42,400 bases of DNA from an uncultured Bacilli bacterium (GTDB taxonomy: Bacteria; Bacillota_I; Bacilli_A; RF39; UBA660), in contig CANQID010000009.1 in NCBI GenBank assembly GCA_947623925.1, positions 1 to 42,400 of the forward strand. Direction: 5' to 3'. Positions within the stretch are counted from its first letter, which is position 1, and each line of letters opens with the position of its first letter. The position numbers and the translations under genes were made by a program. This document shows positions 33,974 through 42,371 of this stretch, piece after piece. The notes under the pieces were generated by a model that was not told where the DNA came from, did no database searches, and saw only the letters and a program-made list of their open reading frames with translations.

Positions 33974-34687
33974 ATGGGTAGAGCTTATGAGGTAAGAAAA
34001 GCAAGTATACAAAAGACAGGAGCAGCTAGAGGGAAAATATATTCTATGTATGCAAAAGAAATATATCTAGCTGCTAAAAATGGAGGAACAAGTACTGAGG
34101 CAAATGCAAGTTTAAAAAGACTAATAGAAAGAGCAAAAAAAGAACAAGTACCAAGTGATATAATAAAAAGAGCAATTGATAAAGTAAATAGTGGTGTTGA
34201 TGATTCATATGTAAGTGCAACATATGAAATGTTTGGACCAAGTGGTTCCACTTTAATAGTAGATTGCTTAACAGATAATTTAAATAGAAGTGTAAGTGAT
34301 CTAAGAGCAGTTGTAAATAAATGCCATATAAAGATGGGAGCAATAGGTAGTGTTTCATACAATTATGATAATTTATGTATAGTTGGATTTAAAGGAATAA
34401 ATGAAGAAGATGCATTAAATGCACTAATTGAAAATGGTGTTGATATCGATGACATCGAAACACAAGATGATATGGTAGTAATATATGGTGCACCACAAGA
34501 TTTATTTAAAATAAAAGATGCAATATCATCTATCAAAGAAGTAGAATTTGAACTTGATGAAATAAGTAAATTACCAAAAGAAAAAGTTATATTACAAGGA
34601 GAAGATTTAGAAACATTTAAAAAAGTTTTACAACTTTTAGATGATGTTGAAGATGTACAACAAGTCTATCATAATGTGGAATTATAA
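33974..34687 (+). CDS. YebC/PmpR family regulatory protein
   Basis: A 237-residue protein of normal family length and content: MGRAYEVRKASIQKTGAARGKIYSMYAKEI, then PSDIIKRAIDKVNSG, YEMFGPSGSTLIVDCLTDNLNRSVSDLR, NYDNLCIVGF. The family includes DNA-binding regulators and translation factors acting on stalled ribosomes. Some members are called YebC2, but I cannot choose between subtypes here. AGAGG sets the start. Confidence 0.9.
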   Translation: MGRAYEVRKASIQKTGAARGKIYSMYAKEIYLAAKNGGTSTEANASLKRLIERAKKEQVPSDIIKRAIDKVNSGVDDSYVSATYEMFGPSGSTLIVDCLTDNLNRSVSDLRAVVNKCHIKMGAIGSVSYNYDNLCIVGFKGINEEDALNALIENGVDIDDIETQDDMVVIYGAPQDLFKIKDAISSIKEVEFELDEISKLPKEKVILQGEDLETFKKVLQLLDDVEDVQQVYHNVEL

Positions 34688-34715
34688 TTAATTCCATATT
34701 TTTTTTATTTTTTTT
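34677..34715 (+). terminator. terminator after the YebC-type gene
   Basis: A perfect 8-bp stem (34677-34684 with 34689-34696) overlapping the stop, followed by a very long T-rich tail. Confidence 0.8.
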
Positions 34716-34768
34716 TTAAATTAAATAAAATATATGTTAAAATATTATTAGAAATTGGTGGTGATATT

Positions 34769-36052
34769 GTGATAAAAAATAATGTTTTACCTGCAGATAC
34801 ATTTGTAGTTGTAAATAAAACCATTTTAACAGAACAAGATAGAAAAATTATTACAATGTTATATCAACCAATAATAGGTTCCATATCAACGAATTTATTT
34901 TTTACTTTTTGGTCTTATTTAGATAAATTAGAATTAATGTCAATAGAGGAAACTCATCATCAATTAATGACTAATATGAAAATGAATTTAGAAGATATAA
35001 TAGAAGCAAGAGAAAAACTAGAGGGAATAGGTCTTTTAAAGACATATGTAAAAAAAGGAAATATTAATAGTTATATATATTGTTTATATTCACCATTAAG
35101 TGCCTATGAATTTTTTAATAACCCAATACTTGATGTTACATTATTTGATAACATAGGAAAAGAACAATACGAAAAATTATTACAATATTTTAAATTACCT
35201 ACTTTTAAAATTGAAAATTATGATGACATAACATGTTCTTTTAGTGATGTTTTTAAGTCTAATAAAATATTATATAATGAACATGAAGATATAAAAAAAA
35301 TAAATAAAAATGGGATAAATATAAATGAGGATTTTGATTTGGGTTATGTTTTTGATATGATACCAGATGAAGTATTAAATAAAAGAAAAGTAACAAAAGA
35401 AATAAAAACAATTATAGAAAAACTTTCATTTATATATAATTTAAGTGAAGAAGATTTAATTGAAATATTATTTAATTCAATCGATGATGAACAACATATA
35501 ATTGATTTAGAAAAATTAAAATCAAATTGTAGAAAATATTACTCATTTGAAAATAAAGGTAAAGTTCCTTCAATAGTATATAATACACAACCAGAATATT
35601 TAAGGAAAGAAGTAACTGATTTATCAGATAAATCAAAAATGATACATAAATTTGAAACAACATCTCCATTTGAAATATTATATGAAAAAAATAATTATAC
35701 AAAGCCTTCAGTATCGGATTTAAAAACTTTAGAATATTTGTTGATTGATCAAAATTTAACACCCGGTGTTGTAAATGTGCTTATAGATTATGTTTTAAGA
35801 ATAAATGATAATAAATTTTCAAGAAATTTTGTTGAATCTATATCTAGTCAATGGGTTAGAAGCAAAATAAAAACAGTAGAAGAAGCTATGAAATTAGCTG
35901 AAAAAGAATATAAAGGTAAAAGAAATACTACAACTAAAACAATAAAAACTATAGAGAAAAAACCTTCTTGGTTTGGAAAAGATATTAAAGAAAATTTGGC
36001 AACTGAACAAGAGCAATTAGAATTTGAAAGAAAATTAAAAAATATGAAGTAG
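34769..36052 (+). CDS. dnaB: replication initiation protein DnaB (Gram-positive helicase-loading type)
   Basis: A 427-residue protein of the Bacillus DnaB/DnaD family, which loads the replicative helicase at the origin. N-terminal winged-helix region: PADTFVVVNKTILTEQDRKIITMLYQPIIG. The C-terminal DnaD-like module contains PFEILYEKNNYTKPSVSDLKTLEYLL and LTPGVVNVLIDYVLRINDNKF, then a helix with SQWVRSKIKTVEEAM. The start is GTG at 34769, after GGTGGTGAT, with an extended -10 (TGTTAAAAT at 34735-34743). Followed 8 bases later by dnaI, the usual partner order. Confidence 0.9.
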   Translation: MIKNNVLPADTFVVVNKTILTEQDRKIITMLYQPIIGSISTNLFFTFWSYLDKLELMSIEETHHQLMTNMKMNLEDIIEAREKLEGIGLLKTYVKKGNINSYIYCLYSPLSAYEFFNNPILDVTLFDNIGKEQYEKLLQYFKLPTFKIENYDDITCSFSDVFKSNKILYNEHEDIKKINKNGININEDFDLGYVFDMIPDEVLNKRKVTKEIKTIIEKLSFIYNLSEEDLIEILFNSIDDEQHIIDLEKLKSNCRKYYSFENKGKVPSIVYNTQPEYLRKEVTDLSDKSKMIHKFETTSPFEILYEKNNYTKPSVSDLKTLEYLLIDQNLTPGVVNVLIDYVLRINDNKFSRNFVESISSQWVRSKIKTVEEAMKLAEKEYKGKRNTTTKTIKTIEKKPSWFGKDIKENLATEQEQLEFERKLKNMK

Positions 36053-36060
36053 GTGATAAT

Positions 36061-36975
36061 GTGCTTGATGTTAAAGATGAAATTAAAGAAATGGGATTTG
36101 AATTAAAAAACAATTTGGAAAAAGAATATAATATTGCTTGTAAAGATGAAAAATTTACTAATTTAGTAAAAAAAATAAAGTTGGATAATAAAACTTTAAT
36201 GAAATATACATCTCAATTACAAGAGTGTAGTTTAAATTATGACATATGTATAAATTGTAAAAATATATTAGATTGTAAACAAAAAATAAAAGGATATTGT
36301 TATTTACCTAAAGTAGTTGATAAAAAAATTAATTTTAATTATCAACCATGTAAATACAAAAAGAAACTAGATGCATCAAAAAAACATCTAAAAAATACAT
36401 TTGTACTTGATGAACCAATAGAAATAAAACAAGCTGATATGGATAAAATATATATGAAAGATAAAGACAGATTTGAAGCAATAGAGGCGATACATAAATT
36501 TTTAGTTGAATATAGGAAAGATAAAAATCAAAAAGGATTATTTTTATATGGAAGTTTTGGCAGTGGTAAAACATATTTAGTTTCAGCCCTTTTTAATGAA
36601 CTTGCTAAAGAAAATGTAAAAAGTGCTGTTGTATTTTGGCCAGAATTTTTAAGAAATTTAAAAGCAAGCTTTTCAACAGATTATAATGAAAAATATGAAT
36701 ATATCAAAAAAGTACCCCTTCTTTTAATTGATGATATAGGTGCTGAAGTAACAACACAATGGGGAAGAGATGAAATATTATGCCCATTAATACAATATAG
36801 AATGCAAGAAAAGTTACCAACTTTTTTTACATCAAATTTAGATATGGAATCGTTAGAACAACATTTTTCTATAAGTAAAGATGGCGTCGAAGAAATAAAA
36901 GCAAAAAGAATAATTGAAAGAATAAAGCAATTAACAAATGAAATTCAAATTATAAGCAAAAATTTAAGAAATTAG
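36061..36975 (+). CDS. dnaI: primosomal protein DnaI (helicase loader ATPase)
   Basis: A 304-residue AAA+ ATPase that loads the replicative helicase. The N-terminal domain has a cysteine cluster (CSLNYDICINCKNILDC and later GYC/QPC) consistent with zinc binding. The ATPase core has Walker A GSFGSGKT near residue 163, Walker B LLLIDDIGAE and sensor 1 FFTSNLDME. The start is GTG at 36061, after AGGTGAT. Operon with dnaB and the RNB-like gene. Confidence 0.93.
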   Translation: MLDVKDEIKEMGFELKNNLEKEYNIACKDEKFTNLVKKIKLDNKTLMKYTSQLQECSLNYDICINCKNILDCKQKIKGYCYLPKVVDKKINFNYQPCKYKKKLDASKKHLKNTFVLDEPIEIKQADMDKIYMKDKDRFEAIEAIHKFLVEYRKDKNQKGLFLYGSFGSGKTYLVSALFNELAKENVKSAVVFWPEFLRNLKASFSTDYNEKYEYIKKVPLLLIDDIGAEVTTQWGRDEILCPLIQYRMQEKLPTFFTSNLDMESLEQHFSISKDGVEEIKAKRIIERIKQLTNEIQIISKNLRN

Positions 36976-36991
36976 TTAGGTAGTAGGTTGT

Positions 36992-38782
36992 ATGGAAAAC
37001 GAGAAAATTAATGAACATTTGAAAGAAGTAACAAACTTAATTTTTCAAAAAAAAGATAATTTTGATTGTGTTAAAGATGAATATATTTTAAGAAAAATGC
37101 AATATATTTTAAAAAATATTGATAATATTACAGAAGAAGAGAGATTGAGCATTATAAATAATATTTCAATTTTATTACATAGAATTGAAAGTATAACAGA
37201 AGATGATATTTTTTTAAAAGAACATAGTGAAAATTTAGAAATAATTAAAGAAACTTTAAACACTATTTTCAATCATATTTGTTCTAATTACGATAGGAAA
37301 GAATATGAAGTTAAAAGATTATTAGGAATAATTATTTTTGAGTATAAGGATTATAATTTAGTAAAATTAATATTAAATAATTTTACTGAATTCGAAACTG
37401 AAAAAGATATATTTTCAGTTGTAATAGATAATTATATAAATTCACTTGTTTATAATTTAAATGATGTTGTTTATTATGAGAAAATTATAAGATTATTTTA
37501 TGAGACAGATAACTGTAATATAAATAGTAAGAATAGAAAAATTCTTAGAGACAAAATTTCACAAGCAAGTATTATGATATCTTCAAATCCAAATTTGAAA
37601 ACTAAAGCAAAAAGAAGAATAATAGATGAAATTAACTCTTTTTTTAAAAAAGGAATAGATAGAAAAAATATAATTGATATTGAAAATATTAATTCTAGAT
37701 ATGACATTAGTGAAAAATTTCCATTTGATAATTCTGAAATAATAGATGAAATTAAGTTAAATGAATTAAATAGTAGTGGTGAGTATATTGATTTAACAAA
37801 TGAATATGTAGTTTCAATAGATTCAAATGGTACATATTGTTTTGATGATGCATTTTCTTTTAAAAAGGATTTAGATGGTAATTATGTATTAACTATTTTT
37901 ATAGCAGATGTTGGAAATGTAATTTCATTTAATTCAAAAATTGATTTAGAAGCTTATAAAAGAGGATTTTCAATTTATATCCCAAAAAGTTATATTCCGA
38001 TGCTTCCAGACAAATTATCAAATCATTATTTGTCATTAAATAGATTAGGTATAAAGAAAGTATTTGCTTATAGATTTGTTTTTACACCTTCTATGGAATT
38101 AAAAAATAACGATGTAGAAATATTTAAGGCATTAATAAGAGTGTCTAAAAACTATTCATATACAGAGGTAGATAAAATTATAAAAAATAATAAAAAGGAA
38201 TCTGATTTTTTTACTTCTGTACTTGAATTTAGTGAAAAATTAACTATTTCAAATAATTGTTTTGATGAAAATGATAATTTCTCAAAAAATGCTAATAAAA
38301 GTGCTTTTTCAAAAGTGGTTTCTAAATTTATGATTTTAACTAATTATTATACAGCTTTAAAATTTTATAAATTAGATTTACCATTTATATATTGTGTAAA
38401 TGATAATTTAGTAACTGAACAAATTTTAAATTGTAAAGATTTAGATATATTTCAAAATGAAAAAATGGAGGATATAATGAATTTGATAAATCAAAATTAT
38501 TTTAAATCCTCTTATTCAACTGTAAATAAAGGTCATTTGGGATTTGGATTGGATGCTTATTGTAATACAACGAATCCTATTAGAAATTATGCTTCTATAA
38601 CAACACAACGTTTAATAGAACAATTTTTAATAGAAAATAAAATAAATTATGATTCTATATATTTTTGGGAAGATTATTTACAAAATCTAGTAAAATACTT
38701 AAATCAAAGAAAAGAAATTAATGGTTATTATTGTAGTGAATATATAAAAAATCAATTTATGTATAGAAAAACTAAAAAATGA
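36992..38782 (+). CDS. divergent RNB-domain protein with altered active site
   Basis: A 596-residue protein. Residues 1-250 are helical and not recognised. Residues 265-560 match the RNB catalytic domain of RNase II/R: TIFIADVGNVI, LEAYKRGFSIYIPKSYIPMLPDKLSNHYLSLN, and later HLGFGLDAYCNTTNPIRNYASITTQRLIEQFL. RNase II uses four aspartates spaced like Asp201, 207, 209 and 210. Here the same spacing holds Asp277, Cys283, Asp285, Asp286, so one metal ligand is lost. The cold-shock and S1 RNA-binding domains are absent. Function unknown: perhaps a non-nucleolytic RNA binder or weak nuclease. It follows dnaI by 16 bases. Confidence 0.82.
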   Translation: MENEKINEHLKEVTNLIFQKKDNFDCVKDEYILRKMQYILKNIDNITEEERLSIINNISILLHRIESITEDDIFLKEHSENLEIIKETLNTIFNHICSNYDRKEYEVKRLLGIIIFEYKDYNLVKLILNNFTEFETEKDIFSVVIDNYINSLVYNLNDVVYYEKIIRLFYETDNCNINSKNRKILRDKISQASIMISSNPNLKTKAKRRIIDEINSFFKKGIDRKNIIDIENINSRYDISEKFPFDNSEIIDEIKLNELNSSGEYIDLTNEYVVSIDSNGTYCFDDAFSFKKDLDGNYVLTIFIADVGNVISFNSKIDLEAYKRGFSIYIPKSYIPMLPDKLSNHYLSLNRLGIKKVFAYRFVFTPSMELKNNDVEIFKALIRVSKNYSYTEVDKIIKNNKKESDFFTSVLEFSEKLTISNNCFDENDNFSKNANKSAFSKVVSKFMILTNYYTALKFYKLDLPFIYCVNDNLVTEQILNCKDLDIFQNEKMEDIMNLINQNYFKSSYSTVNKGHLGFGLDAYCNTTNPIRNYASITTQRLIEQFLIENKINYDSIYFWEDYLQNLVKYLNQRKEINGYYCSEYIKNQFMYRKTKK

Positions 38783-38786
38783 TTTA

Positions 38787-38815
38787 TTGACAAACAAAAA
38801 TTATTAGAGTAAACT
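38787..38815 (+). promoter_or_regulatory. promoter of the T-box operon
   Basis: TTGACA (38787-38792), a 17-base spacer and TAAACT (38810-38815); a TATAAT at 38815-38820 is the alternative -10 with a longer spacer. Confidence 0.6.
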
Positions 38816-38824
38816 ATAATTATA

Positions 38825-39020
38825 AATGTGGTGATTAGGATAATATTATTAAGTTAGTATTTTAAAGAGAGTTATTGTTTGGTGTGAAATAACAAATACA
38901 TTAATAATTACTACCTATGAACAGAGTTCGAAAGAAATCTCCGGTTAAAGCCGTTATAAAATTAAGTTAAAAAAAGGATGGTACCGTGCATATGCACTCC
39001 TTAAGTACTATCCTTTTTTT
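38825..39020 (+). promoter_or_regulatory. threonyl T-box leader
   Basis: A tRNA-sensing leader. Stem I spans about 38833-38918; TTAGG near 38836 can pair with CCTA at 38914-38917. The specifier codon is then best read as ACU (38910-38912), for threonine. The T-box sequence AAGGATGGTACCGTG (38974-38988) carries TGGT, able to pair with the ACCA end of tRNA-Thr. A terminator (38969-38983 with 39005-39020, T run) competes with the antiterminator. Uncharged tRNA-Thr should allow read-through into the dUTPase-like gene and thrS. Confidence 0.9.
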
Positions 39021-39033
39021 TGGAGGTTATTGT

Positions 39034-39513
39034 ATGAGAAAGTTTGAGAAAATAAGTTTTGAACAATTTAAAAAAGATGTTGCAGATGATAAAAAGTTAT
39101 ATGATTCTTTTAGTTTACCTAAAAGAAGTACTCGTTTTAGTGCTGGATATGATTTTTTCTCGCTATTTGATTTTACATTAAAACCAAATGAAATAATAAA
39201 AATACCGACCGGTGTTAAAATAAAAATGAATGATGATGAAATGCTTATGCTTGTAGTAAGAAGTAGTCAAGGATTTAAGTATAATGTAAGAATGTGTAAT
39301 CAAATAGGAATTTTCGAAAGTGATTACTATAATAATGAATCAAATGAGGGACATGCATGGCTTAAACTACAAAATCATGGAGATAAAGATTATATAGTTA
39401 AAAAAGGTGATGCAATATGTCAAGGTATATTTACTAAATTTTTAACAGTAGATGATGAGGAAGAAATATTAGATTATAGAAAGGGTGGAATAGGTTCCAC
39501 AGATAAAAGGTGA
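39034..39513 (+). CDS. dut: dUTPase-like nucleotidohydrolase
   Basis: A 159-residue protein with the trimeric dUTPase motifs: motif 1 AGYDFFSL, motif 2 VVRSSQGFK, motif 3 NQIGIFESDYYNNESNEGHAWLKLQN, motif 4 GDAICQGIF and motif 5 RKGGIGSTDK. It would hydrolyse dUTP to dUMP and pyrophosphate. The motif 3 variant with an inserted YNNESNEG loop is seen in a clostridial/phage-like branch. The start at 39034 follows GGAGG; the upstream in-frame ATG at 38986 lies inside the T-box terminator and is rejected. Being first behind a Thr T-box is unusual. Confidence 0.88.
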   Translation: MRKFEKISFEQFKKDVADDKKLYDSFSLPKRSTRFSAGYDFFSLFDFTLKPNEIIKIPTGVKIKMNDDEMLMLVVRSSQGFKYNVRMCNQIGIFESDYYNNESNEGHAWLKLQNHGDKDYIVKKGDAICQGIFTKFLTVDDEEEILDYRKGGIGSTDKR

Positions 39514-39517
39514 TAGT

Positions 39518-41272
39518 ATGATAAATATAAAAGAAGATGAAAGATTAAGTAAATTAAATCATAGTTGTGCACATTTGCTTGCGCAAGCAGTAAAACATAA
39601 ATATCCACATGCTAAATTTTGGGTAGGACCTGTAATTGAAGAGGGATTTTATTATGATATCGATTTAGGTGATGATGTAATAAAAGAAGAAGACTTAGAG
39701 ATGCTAGAAAAAGAAATGAAAAAAATTTCTAAAGATGGTAAAAGAATAGTTAGACATGAAATTAGTAAAAAAGAAGCATTAGAAATGTTTAAAGATGACC
39801 CATATAAATTAGATTTAATAGAAAGAATGGACGATAAAGAAACTATTATTTCTTGTTATACACAGGGAGATTTTACTGACCTTTGTCGTGGACCACATGT
39901 AGATACAGTAAAAGAATTAAAATATTTTAAGTTATTAAAAGTAAGCGGTGCTTATTGGAAAGGTGATTCAAATAATAAAGTACTTCAAAGAATATATGGT
40001 ATTTGTTTTGATACAGAACAAGATTTAGAAAATCATTTGAAATATTTAGAAGAAGTAAAAGAAAGAGACCATAGAAAACTTGGAAAAGATTTAGAAATAT
40101 TTATGATGTCTGATCTAGTTGGTAAAGGGCTTCCAATGTGGTTACCAAAAGGCGCTACTTTAAGAAGAACACTAGATAGATATATAACAGATAAAGAAAT
40201 AAGTTTAGGTTATAAACATGTATGTACTCCTTCAGTTGGTAGTGTTGATTTATATAAAACAAGCGGACACTGGGAACATTATAAAGATGATATGTTTCCA
40301 TCTATGAAATTAGATGATGAAGAATATGTTTTGCGTCCAATGAATTGTCCACACCACATGATGATGTTTAAAAATAGTTTACATTCTTATAGAGATTTGC
40401 CAATTAGAATTGCTGAAATTGCAAATGATTTTAGATTTGAAGCGAGTGGTGCAGTATGTGGTATAGAAAGAACTCGTGCATTTACTCAAAATGATTCACA
40501 CATATTTTGTAGACCAGACCAAATAAAAGAAGAATTTAAAAATGTAATAGACTTGATTTTAGATGTATACAAAGATTTTGGATTTGAAAATTATAGTTTT
40601 AGACTTTCTTTAAGAGATAAAAACAATACAGAAAAATATTTTGGAAATGATTTATTATGGGAAAAATCAGAAAATGAGTTAAGAGAAGTTTTAGATGAAG
40701 TAGGGGTAGATTACTATGAAGCAGAGGGTGAAGCAGCATTTTATGGACCTAAATTAGATGTTCAAGTAAAAAGTGCAATAGGTCATGATGTAACACTTTC
40801 AACTATACAACTTGATTATCAATTACCTGAAAGATTTGAACTTACTTATATTGATGAACATGGTGATAAGGTAAGACCTGTTGTTATTCATAGAGCAATA
40901 TTAGGTTCTCTTGATAGATTTACTGCATTTTTAATAGAAGAAACAAAGGGTGTATTTAAAACATGGCTTGCTCCTGTACAAATAAATATTATTCCTGTTA
41001 ATAATGAATATCATTTAAAATATTCTAAGGAACTTGAAAAATATTTAAGTTCATTTGGATTTAGGGTTGAGTTAGATTCAAGGGAAGAAAAACTTTCTTA
41101 TAGAATGAGAGAAAGTCAAACTAAAAAAATACCTTTTACATTAATAATAGGTGATAATGAAAGAGATAATGATACTATAAGTTATCGTAAATTTGGAAGT
41201 AGAGATACAACAACTGTTTCAAAGAAGGAATTTGTAGATATGATTAAAGATTTAATTGAGACAAAAAAATAA
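39518..41272 (+). CDS. thrS: threonyl-tRNA synthetase without TGS domain
   Basis: A 584-residue class II enzyme that charges tRNA-Thr. The editing domain starts near residue 15 (LNHSCAHLLAQAVKHKYP, and later CRGPHVD). The catalytic core has zinc-ligand blocks MNCPHHMM (near residue 274), then FRFEASGAVCGIERTRAFTQNDSHIF, and VIHRAILGSLDRF as motif 3. The anticodon-binding domain runs from about 480. The N-terminal TGS domain, about 60 residues in Escherichia coli, is absent. AAAGGTGATAGT sets the start. Controlled by the T-box leader together with the dUTPase gene. Confidence 0.95.
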   Translation: MINIKEDERLSKLNHSCAHLLAQAVKHKYPHAKFWVGPVIEEGFYYDIDLGDDVIKEEDLEMLEKEMKKISKDGKRIVRHEISKKEALEMFKDDPYKLDLIERMDDKETIISCYTQGDFTDLCRGPHVDTVKELKYFKLLKVSGAYWKGDSNNKVLQRIYGICFDTEQDLENHLKYLEEVKERDHRKLGKDLEIFMMSDLVGKGLPMWLPKGATLRRTLDRYITDKEISLGYKHVCTPSVGSVDLYKTSGHWEHYKDDMFPSMKLDDEEYVLRPMNCPHHMMMFKNSLHSYRDLPIRIAEIANDFRFEASGAVCGIERTRAFTQNDSHIFCRPDQIKEEFKNVIDLILDVYKDFGFENYSFRLSLRDKNNTEKYFGNDLLWEKSENELREVLDEVGVDYYEAEGEAAFYGPKLDVQVKSAIGHDVTLSTIQLDYQLPERFELTYIDEHGDKVRPVVIHRAILGSLDRFTAFLIEETKGVFKTWLAPVQINIIPVNNEYHLKYSKELEKYLSSFGFRVELDSREEKLSYRMRESQTKKIPFTLIIGDNERDNDTISYRKFGSRDTTTVSKKEFVDMIKDLIETKK

Positions 41273-41293
41273 GCTCTAATTTAACCTAGAGCT
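41272..41293 (-). terminator. terminator at the thrS/ZIP gene junction
   Basis: Stem AGCTCTA/TAGAGCT (41272-41278 with 41287-41293). On the minus strand it is followed by a T-rich run, so it best serves the leftward ZIP gene; it also overlaps the thrS stop. Confidence 0.65.
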
Positions 41294-42084
41294 ACATCCA
41301 TAATCATCATTATGGAAAAACCAATAAGTGTAAAAAAGGCCATTAAGTCCTTTTTTTTGTTTGATTGACTTTCTGGAATTAATTCTTCAACTACTACATA
41401 TATCATAGCGCCTGCTGCAAACGCAAGCAAATATGGTAGTAAAAATCTTGCTTTAAGTACTATTAATGCACCTATAACACTTGAAATAGGTTCAACTATT
41501 GCACTTAATTGTCCATAAAAAAATGATTTTTTTCTTGATAATCCTTCTCTCCTAAGTGGAAGTGAAACGGCAGAACCTTCTGGGAAATTTTGTAAACCTA
41601 TACCAAAAGCTAACATAATTGCTGCACTTTCGGTAGCACCTTCTAATCCATATGCAAGTGAACCGAAGGCAACACCAACTGCAAGACCTTCTGGAATATT
41701 ATGTAGTGTTATTGATATTATGAGCATTAAACATCTTTTTAATTTGCCTTTTTGTTGGCTATTTTTTCTTTTCTTTTCAAGTTTATCGAATATTTTATCA
41801 CCAATAAATAATAATACTCCACCTAATATAAATCCTATAAATGCTACTAACCATGCATTCATATTTAATGATTTTGACATTTCAATTGAAGGGGAGAGTA
41901 AGGACCAAAAAGATGCTGCTATCATAACACCAGCTGCAAATCCAAGCATTGCGTCCATGACGCTTTTGTTTATTTTTTTAAATATAAATACTAAACTAGC
42001 GCCAATTGCAGTTATACTCCATGTAAAAATTCCTGCTATTAATGCTTGAATTATATAATTTAAATTACTAAACCACTCAATCAT
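41281..42084 (-). CDS. ZIP family divalent metal transporter
   Basis: A 267-residue polytopic protein with about eight membrane helices. The two metal-site helices carry HNIPEG (128-133) and QNFPEG (165-170), the hallmark of bacterial GufA/ZupT-type ZIP transporters, which import zinc and related metals. A charged loop (about 98-115, KLEKKRKNSQQKGK) separates helices three and four. The second motif has Gln in place of the usual His or Glu. The ribosome site AAAGGGGGA precedes the ATG. Monocistronic. Confidence 0.9.
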   Translation of the reverse strand: MIEWFSNLNYIIQALIAGIFTWSITAIGASLVFIFKKINKSVMDAMLGFAAGVMIAASFWSLLSPSIEMSKSLNMNAWLVAFIGFILGGVLLFIGDKIFDKLEKKRKNSQQKGKLKRCLMLIISITLHNIPEGLAVGVAFGSLAYGLEGATESAAIMLAFGIGLQNFPEGSAVSLPLRREGLSRKKSFFYGQLSAIVEPISSVIGALIVLKARFLLPYLLAFAAGAMIYVVVEELIPESQSNKKKDLMAFFTLIGFSIMMIMDVALG

Positions 42085-42126
42085 ATATCCCCCTTTATAT
42101 ATTCATGAGTATTTTATGTAATTATT

Positions 42127-42211
42127 TTGGAAGTGTTAGTGCTAATTTGTTATAATTTATATCGTGTCGAAATATGTCCCTAAAAAAGTTAGAAAAAGGG
42201 GATATTTTTGC
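42127..42211 (+). ncRNA. possible very short transcript: promoter plus hairpin
   Basis: TTGGAA (42127-42132), 18-base spacer and TATAAT (42151-42156) form a good promoter pointing to the tRNA. About 10 bases past the predicted start is an imperfect hairpin (AAATA at 42170-42174 and TCCC at 42177-42180, with GGGA and TATTT at 42199-42207) and T run. This would give a 45-50 base RNA. It may also be an upstream tRNA promoter with an attenuator. Confidence 0.3.
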
Positions 42212-42240
42212 TTGACATCTTAAATTAGTTTATGTATAAT
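42212..42240 (+). promoter_or_regulatory. consensus promoter of tRNA-Gly
   Basis: Perfect TTGACA (42212-42217), 17-base spacer, perfect TATAAT (42235-42240), 21 bases before the mature tRNA. Confidence 0.9.
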
Positions 42241-42261
42241 TATAGTTGCCTACTTAATTGT

Positions 42262-42335
<74 letters not shown>

Positions 42336-42346
42336 GTGACGTTTCT

Positions 42347-42371
42347 GTTCGAACTTTTATAGTTTGAACTT
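42347..42371 (+). terminator. terminator-like hairpin after tRNA-Gly
   Basis: An 8-bp stem with one G-T pair (42347-42354 with 42362-42369) around a 7-base loop. It shares the core CGAACTTTTAT and GTT with the tRNA-Lys terminator. The T tail is poor. Another stem-like sequence (TCAATCC/GGGTTGA, 42383-42400) runs to the window end. Confidence 0.5.

Noticed and set aside
34769-36975. Replication origin near dnaB-dnaI
   Set aside because: These genes are not normally at the origin; no dnaA, dnaN or cluster of DnaA boxes was seen.
38986-39033. Upstream ATG for the dUTPase-like gene
   Set aside because: It falls in the T-box antiterminator/terminator, and the resulting N-terminal extension is the terminator read as protein. 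The ATG at 39034 has GGAGG at the right distance.
41720-42049. Plus-strand ORF of 109 codons opposite the ZIP gene
   Set aside because: Antisense to a membrane protein with HNIPEG and QNFPEG motifs; no ribosome site.
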